From positions 13,056 through 77,055 of the forward strand of contig JAZNYH010000078.1 in the NCBI GenBank assembly GCA_045594305.1: DNA of 64,000 nt. Reading direction: 5' to 3'. Source of the DNA: RGIG2000 sp045594305. GTDB lineage: Bacteria > Bacillota > Clostridia > Oscillospirales > CAG-272. Below, piece after piece: positions 33,694-41,083 of the stretch. How positions within the stretch are numbered: the first letter of the stretch is position 1; the number at the start of each line of letters is the position of its first letter. The notes under the pieces are model-generated. The model searched no databases. It saw nothing but the letters and a program-made list of their open reading frames with translations, and had not been told where the DNA came from. The translations under genes were made by a program, and so were the position numbers.

Positions 33694-33796
33694 CCGTACT
33701 TTTGCAGGGCAAAAGCAAGCGGGAAGGCTCGCTATGCGAGCATTTGTTGCGAACCCGACTCGCACAGGTGCGAGAATGGGTTCGATGAGCGTACGG
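33694..33796. repeat. Cloverleaf-like structured intergenic element
   Basis: Non-coding stretch between the lipoprotein terminator and the tRNA terminator. A closing stem CCGTAC (33694-33699) / GTACGG (33791-33796) encloses three hairpins: CTTTTGC-AGG-GCAAAAG (33699-33715), GCTCGC-TAT-GCGAGC (33727-33741), and the nested CGAACCC-GA-CTCGCA-CAGG-TGCGAG-AAT-GGGTTCG (33750-33784). It is much more GC-rich than its surroundings. It is not a tRNA: there is no anticodon arm or CCA end. I cannot assign it to a known RNA family. Confidence 0.6.
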
Positions 33797-33810
33797 AGTC
33801 GCCAAAAGAA

Positions 33811-33841
33811 AAACAAAAAAAGACACCGAATTGGTGTCTTT
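33811..33841 (-). terminator. Terminator of the tRNA-Met/tRNA-Glu unit
   Basis: Minus-strand stem AAAGACACC / GGTGTCTTT followed by a T run (33811-33820 on the plus strand is A-rich), 9 bases after the CCA of tRNA-Glu. Confidence 0.88.
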
Positions 33842-33849
33842 CTTGTTTT

Positions 33850-33924
33850 TGGTGACCCGTACGGGAATCGAACCCATGTTTCAACCTTGAGAGGGTCGCG
33901 TCTTAGCCGCTTGACCAACGGGCC
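33850..33924 (-). tRNA. tRNA-Glu, anticodon CTC
   Basis: 75 bases including an encoded CCA. Acceptor stem GGCCCGT / ACGGGTC, anticodon stem CGACC / GGTTG with loop CTCTCAA (anticodon CTC, reading GAG), T arm TGGGT-TCGATTC-CCGTA (one mismatch-prone pair), discriminator A. It is the second gene of a two-tRNA unit, 3 bases after tRNA-Met. Confidence 0.93.
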
Positions 33925-33927
33925 GAA

Positions 33928-34003
33928 TGGTGGCGAAAATGGGATTTGAACCTATGACCTGCCGGGTATGAACCGGATGCTCTAGCCACTGAGCTATTTC
34001 GCC
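33928..34003 (-). tRNA. tRNA-Met, anticodon CAT (elongator type)
   Basis: 76 bases with encoded CCA. Acceptor GGCGAAA / TTTCGCC, D stem GCTC / GAGC, anticodon loop TTCATAC (anticodon CAT). It lacks the three G-C pairs (GGG/CCC) of initiator tRNA next to the loop and has a normal acceptor pair, so it is elongator Met rather than initiator; a lysidine-modified Ile tRNA cannot be excluded. Two irregular pairs are seen: T27-C43 at the top of the anticodon stem and A51-C63 in the T stem (ATAGG / CCCAT). Confidence 0.88.
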
Positions 34004-34020
34004 ATTCGTAATGCTTTGCT

Positions 34021-34049
34021 ATTATATCATAACTTTTTATGCTTGTCAA
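34021..34049 (-). promoter_or_regulatory. Promoter of the tRNA unit
   Basis: Minus strand perfect TTGACA, 17-base spacer, TATAAT, 17 bases before the 5' end of tRNA-Met. Confidence 0.88.
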
Positions 34050-34116
34050 CACATTTTTTGAAAAATTTTTCTTTTTTTGAAAAAAGCTAAAATACTCCCT
34101 CAAAAAGCCGTCACTA

Positions 34117-34146
34117 TTGACTTTTTCTATTTATATATGATAAAAT
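34117..34146 (+). promoter_or_regulatory. Promoter of the Nudix gene
   Basis: TTGACT, 18-base spacer, TAAAAT, 21 bases before the ATG. Confidence 0.65.
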
Positions 34147-34167
34147 AAAAGGGCAAGAGGTGATGAA

Positions 34168-34623
34168 ATGAAGGATACAACGCTATGCTATGTCGAGCAA
34201 AACGGAAAATATCTTATGCTATATCGCAACAAAAAGAAAAATGATGTAAATGGTGGAAAATATGTTGGCATAGGCGGACATGTAGAGAAGGGCGAAACCC
34301 CTACACAATGCATAATCCGTGAGGCGTATGAGGAGGCAGGCTTAACCCTACACACCCCAAGGTATAGAGGTATTGTCACCTTTATATCCAACATTTACGA
34401 GGATGAGCATATGCACCTATTTACCTGTGATGATTTTTCGGGCGAGCTTATTGAGTGTAACGAGGGCGAGCTATCTTGGATAGAAAAATCCAGCCTTGAC
34501 AAAATCCCTATGTGGGAGGGCGACTATATTTTCTTGGATATGCTAACAAAGCGAGAGGATTTTTTCAAGCTTCGCCTTGAATATGAGGGCGACACCCTTG
34601 TAAAATCAACAATAGAGGACTAA
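34168..34623 (+). CDS. Nudix hydrolase, MutT/8-oxo-dGTPase type
   Basis: 151 residues. The full Nudix box is present at about residues 36-59 in the form G-x5-E-x7-REAYEEAGL (starting GGHVEKGETP), holding the Mg2+-binding glutamates. The protein hydrolyses nucleoside diphosphates linked to another group; its length and N terminus (LCYVEQNGKYLMLYR) are like 8-oxo-dGTP diphosphatases that clean the nucleotide pool, but the substrate is not proven. RBS GAGGTGAT before the ATG. Single-gene unit with its own promoter and terminator. Confidence 0.92.
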   Translation: MKDTTLCYVEQNGKYLMLYRNKKKNDVNGGKYVGIGGHVEKGETPTQCIIREAYEEAGLTLHTPRYRGIVTFISNIYEDEHMHLFTCDDFSGELIECNEGELSWIEKSSLDKIPMWEGDYIFLDMLTKREDFFKLRLEYEGDTLVKSTIED

Positions 34624-34650
34624 AACGCAGGCATTTGCTTGCGTTTTTTT
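34624..34650 (+). terminator. Terminator after the Nudix gene
   Basis: AACGCAGGCA / TGCTTGCGTT stem (one G-T pair) with TT loop and a T run. Confidence 0.85.
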
Positions 34651-34671
34651 CGTTAATGAAATATTACCCAC

Positions 34672-34700
34672 TTGAAAAAGAAGATAATATATGATAGAAT
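34672..34700 (+). promoter_or_regulatory. Promoter of the DUF523-HAD-HD operon
   Basis: TTGAAA, 17-base spacer, TAGAAT, 20 bases before the ATG. Confidence 0.7.
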
Positions 34701-34720
34701 ATTAAAATAGAGGTGATGGT

Positions 34721-35167
34721 ATGAAAAAAATACTTGTAAGTGCGTGCCTGCTTGGTGAGCCGTGTCGCTATGACGGGCTATCAAAGCCGGACAATAGAGT
34801 GCTTTCTCTTGCTACAAGGTATGAGCTAATACCAATTTGCCCCGAACGGGACGGCGGACTGCCAATCCCACGAACCCCTGCCGAGAGAATAGGTGATAGA
34901 GTAATTAACAAGGACGGTATTGATGTCACCGAATGCTATCAAAGGGGAGCTTCTTACGCACTATCTCTCGCCAAGAAAAACGGCTGTAAAATGGCAATTT
35001 TAAAGGCGAAAAGCCCCTCTTGTGGCAAGGGACTTATCTATGACGGCACCTTCACAAGGACCATAAAGACGGGTAACGGAGTGTGTGCAGAGCTACTAAT
35101 TAACAATAATATTTTCGTTCTCACCGAGGACGAGCTTGGAGAAATAGATGAAGATAATAGCAAGTGA
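34721..35167 (+). CDS. DUF523 family protein
   Basis: 148 residues, the typical length of DUF523. The signature ILVSACLLGEPCRYDGLSK at the N terminus, ICPERDGGLPIPRTPAE in the middle and LKAKSPSCGKGLIYDGTF near the end are diagnostic. The conserved cysteines (Cys9, Cys15, the Cys of ICPE and the Cys of PSCG) suggest a metal or cluster site. The biochemical function of the family is not settled. First gene of a three-gene unit; the next start codon lies 20 bases inside its end, so translation is coupled. Confidence 0.93.
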   Translation: MKKILVSACLLGEPCRYDGLSKPDNRVLSLATRYELIPICPERDGGLPIPRTPAERIGDRVINKDGIDVTECYQRGASYALSLAKKNGCKMAILKAKSPSCGKGLIYDGTFTRTIKTGNGVCAELLINNNIFVLTEDELGEIDEDNSK

Positions 35168-35888
35168 TTTTGATGGAACAATAAGCTATAATGGAATAAG
35201 CGAGGCTGATAGTAAGGCTATTTCAAAATTCCGTAAGGCAGGAAACAAATTTGGAATTGTAACAGGTAGAGACCTTGAAATGACTCTTTGGGTGCTTCAT
35301 GACCTAAAAAAGTTCAACACCGAGGTTGACTTTGTAATATGCTGTACAGGAGCAATTATACTCACAGGCGAGGGTGAAATTCTAAAAATAAAGAAGGGCA
35401 AGGTCACCGAACGCTTTCACGACATAATCGCAAAGGCACGCTCCCTTGGCGTAGGCAACTTCAATTTCAATAACGGACTTAAAAAGGTTTATATAGATCC
35501 AAGGGCAAAAATTCCATATGACCTTGATGACCTAAGAGAATTTACTCAGGTAAATGTTTGGTTTGCAAATGAGGAAAGCTCAGAAAAATTCAGCGAGTAT
35601 ATTGTAAAAGAGAATAGCGATGTGATTTGTGCGTACAGGAATGGTGGAAGCGTAGATATGCCACCAATTAACACCTCAAAGGTGACCGGCATATACGATT
35701 ACGCCTCAATTCTTGGCGAAAGAGATATAGAAATATACACAGTTGGCGACAATTTGAATGATATACCAATGATAAAGGAATTTTGTGGCTTCGCAGTATC
35801 AAACGCTCACCCCAAGGTTAAGGCAGAAGCAAAGCACCAATGCAATCGTATCGCAGATATGATAGAGTTTATAATGGAGGAAAAATAA
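35148..35888 (+). CDS. HAD-superfamily phosphatase, Cof type
   Basis: 246 residues. HAD motif I is ASDFDGTIS (Asp7 nucleophile and Asp9), motif II is FGIVTGRD, and motifs III/IV are VTGIYDYA and YTVGDNLNDIPMIKEF. The cap between them is of the Cof type. Such enzymes dephosphorylate sugar phosphates, nucleotides or cofactors; the substrate is not predictable. Its start overlaps the DUF523 gene by 20 bases, and the HD-domain gene follows 1 base after the stop. It lacks a strong ribosome binding site of its own (GGAGAAATAG is present within the upstream gene). Confidence 0.92.
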   Translation: MKIIASDFDGTISYNGISEADSKAISKFRKAGNKFGIVTGRDLEMTLWVLHDLKKFNTEVDFVICCTGAIILTGEGEILKIKKGKVTERFHDIIAKARSLGVGNFNFNNGLKKVYIDPRAKIPYDLDDLREFTQVNVWFANEESSEKFSEYIVKENSDVICAYRNGGSVDMPPINTSKVTGIYDYASILGERDIEIYTVGDNLNDIPMIKEFCGFAVSNAHPKVKAEAKHQCNRIADMIEFIMEEK

Positions 35889-35889
35889 A

Positions 35890-36483
35890 ATGAACGCAAG
35901 AGATAGATTTATAGAAATCTTTAAAACCAAAATCAAGAGAGATGGAGCAGATAAGCTACTTGAATATATAATCTCCTCTGACTTCTTTACAGCTCCTGCA
36001 AGTGCAAAGTATCATAGCTCCTACGAGGGAGGACTTCTTGACCACTCCCTTAATGTATATGATTGCCTATGTGCATACCTTGATAGAGATGTAGCAAGGA
36101 CAAAATACAATCTCAACTACACTGAGGAAACAATTGCAATAGTTTCGCTCCTTCACGACCTTTGCAAGACTAATGTATACAAGGTAAGCAAGCGTAATGT
36201 TAAAAACAAGGAAACAGGCAAGTGGGAGGAGGTTGACTACTTCGAATTCGATGATAAGCTCCCCTACGGACACGGAGAGAAGAGCGTTTATATGATAACC
36301 CCATTTATGCGTCTTACCCGTGAGGAGGCATTTGCAATAAGATACCATATGGGCTTTTCGAGTGCGACAACCAATGTTGAAACAAACAATGTAAGCAAGG
36401 CGTTTGAGATGTTCCCACTCGCATTTGCACTCTCAACAGCCGATATGGAGGCTACATATTATCTCGAAGCAGAAAAGAAATAA
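35890..36483 (+). CDS. HD-domain protein (predicted phosphohydrolase)
   Basis: 197 residues. Metal-binding residues of the HD fold are visible in AKYHSSYEGGLLDHSLNVYD and ETIAIVSLLHDLCKTNVY, with a later HGEKSVYMI block. The family includes nucleotidases and RNA- or dNTP-related phosphohydrolases; the substrate here is unknown. RBS GGAGGA is placed at the end of the upstream gene. Third gene of the DUF523-HAD-HD unit. The next transcript, for trpB, has its own promoter 15 bases after the stop codon. Confidence 0.88.
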   Translation: MNARDRFIEIFKTKIKRDGADKLLEYIISSDFFTAPASAKYHSSYEGGLLDHSLNVYDCLCAYLDRDVARTKYNLNYTEETIAIVSLLHDLCKTNVYKVSKRNVKNKETGKWEEVDYFEFDDKLPYGHGEKSVYMITPFMRLTREEAFAIRYHMGFSSATTNVETNNVSKAFEMFPLAFALSTADMEATYYLEAEKK

Positions 36484-36497
36484 TTTTCAAAAAACTA

Positions 36498-36526
36498 TTG
36501 ACAACAAACAATCTTGGTAGTATAAT
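36498..36526 (+). promoter_or_regulatory. Promoter of the trpB T-box transcript
   Basis: Perfect TTGACA, 17-base spacer, TATAAT. Confidence 0.85.
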
Positions 36527-36533
36527 TTACCCA

Positions 36534-36790
36534 TAAGACAAACCGATGAGAAAGAATAGTAGCATAGCAGGCGATGTCAAAGAGAGATGCAGACGGTGAG
36601 ATTGCATTACAAAGTGGCTTTGTGAATGGGCTTTCGAGGGCAGGGCTGAACCAAGTAGGTCTTGACGGATATGCACCGTTACAGGCATAGCATATTATAA
36701 TGTATGTGAAAGAGATAAGAGAAATCTTAAATTTGGGTGGCACCACGGTTTATTCGTCCCAAGCATCGCAAGATGCTTGGGCTTTTTTAT
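36534..36790 (+). promoter_or_regulatory. Tryptophan T-box leader of trpB
   Basis: T-box core GGGTGGCACCACGG at 36735-36748, followed by the terminator CCCAAGCATC-GCAA-GATGCTTGGG (36758-36781) and a T run. Stem I contains AGTAG and, on the 3' side, TGG GC TTTCGAG: the specifier TGG at 36627-36629 is the tryptophan codon, in the same frame as the valS and pheS leaders. Uncharged tRNA-Trp should favour read-through into trpB. The stretch from the terminator to the gene (36790-36902) holds only the ribosome binding site AAAGGAGAA near 36890. Confidence 0.95.
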
Positions 36791-36902
36791 CCCTTATTTA
36801 TCCCTTATCTTTTGGAAAGGAAAATTATGCTATACAAGCGATGGCGAGAGGGTAATTAGTAATCAACCCTTACACATCTAAACAAAAAAGGAGAAAATAA
36901 AA

Positions 36903-38123
36903 ATGAAATTTAACGGAATTGATTTTGATACTTATTTTAACAACTATCCTGACAAAAACGGATATTTTGGAAAATACGGTGGAGTTTACATTGATGATAA
37001 GCTCAAAAACGCAATGGCAGAGATTACCGAGGCTTATTACTCAATCTGCCAATCAAGAAAGTTCATTGCAGAGCTTAGAAGAATAAGAAAGGAATTTCAA
37101 GGCAGACCAACCCCAATAACTCACCTTGAAAGGCTCTCGGACTCTCTCGGTGGCAAGGTTCAGCTTTACGCAAAGCGTGAGGACCTTAACCACTCAGGCG
37201 CACACAAGCTCAACCACTGTATGGGCGAGGCACTTTTGGCAAAGTATATGGGCAAGAAAAAGGTTATCGCTGAAACAGGAGCTGGTCAGCACGGCGTTGC
37301 TCTTGCTACTGCCGCAGCATACTTTGGACTAAAATGCGATATTTATATGGGCTCTGTTGACATAAAGAAGCAGGCTCCTAATGTAGCAAGAATGAAGATA
37401 CTCGGTGCTAATGTTATTGAGGTAACACACGGACTTCAAACCCTTAAAGAGGCAGTTGATGCAGCCTTTGACGCATACAGTAAGGAATATAACGACGCAA
37501 TTTATTGCATAGGCTCAGTTCTTGGCCCACACCCATTCCCAATGATGGTTCGTGACTTCCAAAGCGTTGTAGGAATTGAGGCAAGGGAGCAGTTTATCGA
37601 AATGACAGGTAACCTACCAACCTCTATCGTAGCATGCGTAGGTGGTGGCTCAAACGCAGCAGGACTTTTCGCAGGCTTTCTAAACGATCCTGTTGACATT
37701 TACGGCATTGAGCCTCTTGGTAGAGGACCAAAGCTTGGCGACCACGCTGCAAGCCTTAAATACGGCACAGAGGGCATTATGCACGGCTTTAACAGTATTA
37801 TGTTGAAGGACGAAAATGGCGATCCTGCACCTGTATATTCAGTTGCAAGTGGACTTGATTACCCATCATCAGGACCAGAGCACGCATTCCTTCAAGAGAT
37901 AGGCAGAGTTAAGTACGATGTAATCGACGATGAGGAAACAATCGATGCCTTCTATAAGCTATCACGCCTTGAAGGTATAATTCCCGCTATCGAAAGCTCA
38001 CACGCAGTTGCATATGGTATGAAGCTTGCAAAGACAATGGATCACGGCTCCGTTCTTATCAACCTCTCAGGCAGAGGCGATAAGGATATGGACTACATAA
38101 TCGAAAACTACGGAATACGCTAA
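36903..38123 (+). CDS. trpB: Tryptophan synthase beta chain
   Basis: 406 residues, the normal TrpB length. The PLP-binding lysine lies in AKREDLNHSGAHKLNH, the phosphate-binding loop in CVGGGSNAAGLF, and SGLDYPSSGPEH and EGIIPAIESSHA are typical of TrpB1. It joins indole and serine to tryptophan. No trpA or other trp gene adjoins it: the gene stands alone under a tryptophan T-box and a terminator, so it may salvage indole or work with a TrpA encoded elsewhere. RBS AAAGGAGAA before the ATG. Confidence 0.97.
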   Translation: MKFNGIDFDTYFNNYPDKNGYFGKYGGVYIDDKLKNAMAEITEAYYSICQSRKFIAELRRIRKEFQGRPTPITHLERLSDSLGGKVQLYAKREDLNHSGAHKLNHCMGEALLAKYMGKKKVIAETGAGQHGVALATAAAYFGLKCDIYMGSVDIKKQAPNVARMKILGANVIEVTHGLQTLKEAVDAAFDAYSKEYNDAIYCIGSVLGPHPFPMMVRDFQSVVGIEAREQFIEMTGNLPTSIVACVGGGSNAAGLFAGFLNDPVDIYGIEPLGRGPKLGDHAASLKYGTEGIMHGFNSIMLKDENGDPAPVYSVASGLDYPSSGPEHAFLQEIGRVKYDVIDDEETIDAFYKLSRLEGIIPAIESSHAVAYGMKLAKTMDHGSVLINLSGRGDKDMDYIIENYGIR

Positions 38124-38129
38124 AAAGCA

Positions 38130-38159
38130 AAGCAACCAAGACTCACTTGGTTGCTTTTT
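38130..38159 (+). terminator. Terminator after trpB
   Basis: AAGCAACCAAG / CTTGGTTGCTT stem with ACTCA loop and T run. Confidence 0.9.
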
Positions 38160-38187
38160 GCTTGATTTCTTTTCTTTATTTACATAC

Positions 38188-38216
38188 TTGACAATATAAT
38201 ATAAATATGTTAAAAT
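38188..38216 (+). promoter_or_regulatory. Promoter of the cohesin-like protein gene
   Basis: TTGACA, 17-base spacer, TAAAAT, 50 bases before the ATG. Confidence 0.78.
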
Positions 38217-38266
38217 GTTAGTAAGGATTTTATGCAATATAGCATTTGCACTAAAAGGAGAAACTT

Positions 38267-39376
38267 ATGAAAAGAAAGCTAATATCACTTTTTCTTGCGA
38301 TATTTATGCTTACATTCGCAATTATGCCATACTCAGTAGGAGCAGGCGAAACAAATAACATTGCGGTTGAGAGCGTAGAAAAAGCAGCATCTCAATTGGT
38401 AGATGTAAAAATAACTGCAACGCAGGAAATTGATGTTAATACAGCGAAGATTGTGATTGATTACGATGACGCTCTTGAGCTTGTGTCAGTTACCAACGGA
38501 ACACTTTTGCCACAAAATTATAGCCTTGGCGTTAATGAGCAGGATAGAGGAAGCTACACGCTTTTAGTAGGCGTTTCAAATCCTGAGAGCGATGTTTACC
38601 TTGCCGCAGGCGATGTAATCTGCACACTCAAATTCAAAACTCCATCTACTGAGGGAGCATATAATGTAACAGTAAATAGCACAAAAACTCAGCTTGTAAG
38701 TGCAAACGCAACTGTAACCCCTTGCATAGCAAAGGTAGGAACAATTACCGTAACAAAGGCACCTGATTGCTCAGCACACACCTTTGGTGCAGATGTAGTG
38801 GTTTCCCAAGCTGCAACATATTTTACAGGAGCATACTCATATAAGAGCTGTACAGCCTGTGGATATGTAGAAAGCACTATTACACCCCCAACCGCAACAA
38901 ACATTCTCACTCCACTTGGAACTGCTATAAGATACGCAGGCAACCCCTCGGGAATTGGCGCACACTTTGGCGTTGATGTGGATGCTATTACAGCTATCGA
39001 GGCTCTTGGCTACAAGGTAGAGATTGGAATAGAGATTGAATACGGAAGCAGAACACAGGTAGATGTATTCTATGGTAGCGATGTTCCACCTGCAAACGCA
39101 ACAAACTTTGCTGATGGTGTAATTTCATCAAGCATTGAGGGCATTCACACTCAGCAAGAGGGAACAATTTGTGGATATGTAAAGATAATGGATCCTGCAA
39201 AGGGTGGCTCGGGTAGATACGAGAGAGTATACACCCACCTAAACGGCGATAAGTATCTTTCAATAAAGGATATCGCATCTGTTCTTAACTTCAATAAGTA
39301 CAGCCAAGCAAGTGCTGATTACCTCACCGCAGTTATGGCAGGCGAAACCTTCGAGGATAGAAACCTCAATCAATAA
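38267..39376 (+). CDS. Secreted cohesin-like protein with conserved C-terminal module
   Basis: 369 residues. Signal peptide MKRKLISLFLAIFMLTFAIM... with cleavage near VGA-G27. Residues about 30-165 look like a cohesin-type beta-sandwich: KIVIDYDDALELVSVTNGTL and GDVICTLKFKTPSTEGAYNVTV are the characteristic strands. A Cys-pair stretch (residues 165-205, SCTACGYVEST) leads into a C-terminal module from about residue 210 (NILTPLGTAIRYAGN) that resembles the end of the protein at 30658-32676. No dockerin, LPXTG motif or SLH repeats are seen. Cohesins bind dockerins, but the partner is unknown. RBS AAAGGAG. Own promoter and terminator. Confidence 0.78.
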   Translation: MKRKLISLFLAIFMLTFAIMPYSVGAGETNNIAVESVEKAASQLVDVKITATQEIDVNTAKIVIDYDDALELVSVTNGTLLPQNYSLGVNEQDRGSYTLLVGVSNPESDVYLAAGDVICTLKFKTPSTEGAYNVTVNSTKTQLVSANATVTPCIAKVGTITVTKAPDCSAHTFGADVVVSQAATYFTGAYSYKSCTACGYVESTITPPTATNILTPLGTAIRYAGNPSGIGAHFGVDVDAITAIEALGYKVEIGIEIEYGSRTQVDVFYGSDVPPANATNFADGVISSSIEGIHTQQEGTICGYVKIMDPAKGGSGRYERVYTHLNGDKYLSIKDIASVLNFNKYSQASADYLTAVMAGETFEDRNLNQ

Positions 39377-39385
39377 TAGCTAACA

Positions 39386-39418
39386 AAAAAGAGATTTGCA
39401 CTCGCAAATCTCTTTTTA
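39386..39418. terminator. Bidirectional terminator between the cohesin-like and trigger-factor-like genes
   Basis: AAAAAGAGATTTGC / GCAAATCTCTTTTT stem with ACTC loop and T runs on both strands. Confidence 0.9.
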
Positions 39419-39423
39419 TTTTA

Positions 39424-40911
39424 TTAACTAAATAGTGAGCCACCCTTGCTCACAGAGGTATATGTGCAGGGCACGGTTACGAGCGAGTAGCTAAGAATAA
39501 TATGATTTCCAACAACATTGTAAAGTGCCTCTTGATAAAGGTCTGCCTGTGTTGCACTCTCGCTTACATATTTTTCAGCATATTCAAGAGCCTCCTGCTC
39601 GGTAGCAGAGCTAACAGTCATATATTCATTCTTATAAAGCTCAATAAGCTCGATTCTTGCAAGCTCAACATCTCGGCTTGAAACAGTAAGCCCGTGCACC
39701 TGAGCGTAGGCGTAATACGCCATCTCCGACTTCATAATCGAGCGAATATACTCATCAATAGTGTTGTAGCCATTGTATTTTGCGTACTGCTCAAGCGTTA
39801 ATCCATACTGCGAATAAATCGCACCCGAGGATTGTTCAAGCAAAAACTGTGTTGACTTGTATTCTGCACTTGGATACGAAAGAACAACCGAGCCCTCTAC
39901 AAGATAAGCAGTAAGCTCACCCTTAGCATAAGAGTCAATTACGCTCTTCTCAAACTCCTCAACAGAGGTAAAGTGCGCACCATAATTCGCTTGAATAAAG
40001 CTTAAATCATACTTAGGAGCGTCATACACGCTATTTATCTTAACCTCATATGCAAGCGTTTTTGTCCTAAGCTCCTCAATGTCATAATCGGCAGGAAAGG
40101 TTATTTTAAAGGTAACCATCTCGCCTACACGAGCATTGACAAGGTTTTTCTCAAAATCAGCTAAAAACGCTCTTGAACCAACATAAATTCTTGTAGAGGT
40201 GTCACTCGACTCCTCATCATCATATCGAACATAATTTCCGTCAGCATCAACCATAATCTCGCCATTTTCATCAGTTCGATAGCTTGCATAGGTAACATCT
40301 ACAACATCACCCTCACGCACAGGTCTTGAAGCTATATCACAGCTAAAAACCGCCCTTTTTCCCGAATGAGGCGAAAGTGCATCATAAATCTCGGGATAGC
40401 TTTGTCTTAAATGCTCAAGCTCTTCAAGGCTTGGAATAATATAGTTAGAATTGGTGTATATCTCTCCACCAACTCTGCACGAAAGTAGCATTTGCTCAAT
40501 ACCTAAATTAAGCTCGCCAGAGCCAAGGCTCTCAATTCTAATAACCTCTTTTTCGTTAATGGTTACATAGTCATCACAGGTGTACCAAAGCTCACCAAGT
40601 GTACCAGAGCCACCGTCATCGACATACTCGTAAACAGTAATAATAGCGTCTACCGAGTCACCCACCTTAACAGAGCCAAGGTCCTTTGCCTTGCTTGCAA
40701 TGTCGTTATCAATCTTTTTTTGAAGGGCATCAAGCTCAAAGGTTATTTGCTTTGCCCTTGTATCTGGAATGGTTATATAGCTTGAAAGGTTATCATAATC
40801 ATATTTTTTACTTAAAACAACTGCACTACCATCATCGTCCCCCTTGTCCTTGCAGGCGAAAAGAGAAAGCAAAAGGCAGATACAGATAAGAAAAATTAAA
40901 GCTCTTTTCAT
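39424..40911 (-). CDS. Trigger-factor-like lipoprotein (FKBP-type foldase)
   Basis: 495 residues. Lipoprotein signal peptide with the lipobox LFAC (Cys20). The middle (about 195-295) contains an FKBP-like region with VREGDVVDVTYASYR and a GSRAFLADFEKNLVNARVGEM block, and the C terminus (about 310-480) resembles the helical substrate-binding arms of trigger factor (FTSVEEFEKSVIDSYAKGEL and ALEYAEKYVSESATQAD). In trigger factor the order is ribosome-binding, FKBP and helical domains; the ribosome-binding part is replaced here by the lipid anchor and an N-terminal domain (about 45-190) that I do not recognise. Probably an extracytoplasmic foldase or chaperone on the outer face of the membrane. 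RBS AAAGGAG. Confidence 0.78.
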   Translation of the reverse strand: MKRALIFLICICLLLSLFACKDKGDDDGSAVVLSKKYDYDNLSSYITIPDTRAKQITFELDALQKKIDNDIASKAKDLGSVKVGDSVDAIITVYEYVDDGGSGTLGELWYTCDDYVTINEKEVIRIESLGSGELNLGIEQMLLSCRVGGEIYTNSNYIIPSLEELEHLRQSYPEIYDALSPHSGKRAVFSCDIASRPVREGDVVDVTYASYRTDENGEIMVDADGNYVRYDDEESSDTSTRIYVGSRAFLADFEKNLVNARVGEMVTFKITFPADYDIEELRTKTLAYEVKINSVYDAPKYDLSFIQANYGAHFTSVEEFEKSVIDSYAKGELTAYLVEGSVVLSYPSAEYKSTQFLLEQSSGAIYSQYGLTLEQYAKYNGYNTIDEYIRSIMKSEMAYYAYAQVHGLTVSSRDVELARIELIELYKNEYMTVSSATEQEALEYAEKYVSESATQADLYQEALYNVVGNHIILSYSLVTVPCTYTSVSKGGSLFS

Positions 40912-40943
40912 AAGCTCTCCTTTAAAGAGTACATATTATATAT

Positions 40944-40972
40944 ATTGTATCACATTAAAGTCAGTTTGTAAA
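40944..40972 (-). promoter_or_regulatory. Promoter of the trigger-factor-like gene
   Basis: Minus strand TTTACA, 17-base spacer, TACAAT, 33 bases before the ATG. Confidence 0.65.
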
Positions 40973-40983
40973 TAACAACATAA

Positions 40984-41012
40984 AAAGTCGACTATCAAGG
41001 TCGGCTTTTTTT
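40984..41012. terminator. Hairpin between two divergent transcription units
   Basis: AAAGTCGAC / GTCGGCTTT stem (one T-G pair) with T runs on both sides. As at 16311-16334 it lies upstream of both divergent genes and ends no gene; an insulating role is possible. Confidence 0.5.
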
Positions 41013-41032
41013 AGCTTCAATAGGTAATAAGC

Positions 41033-41061
41033 TTGTTTTCCCTTGAATAAATATGTATTAA
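41033..41061 (+). promoter_or_regulatory. Possible promoter of the P-type ATPase gene
   Basis: TTGTTT, 17-base spacer, TATTAA. Weak match, 23 bases before the ATG. Confidence 0.45.
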
Positions 41062-41083
41062 TGCTAAGGAAAGGAATTAAATA

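Noticed and set aside
33598..33918. Minus-strand open frame of 106 residues across tRNA-Glu and the cloverleaf-like element
   Set aside because: It reads through a tRNA gene, its terminator and an RNA-like element, has no ribosome binding site, and shows no protein-like features.
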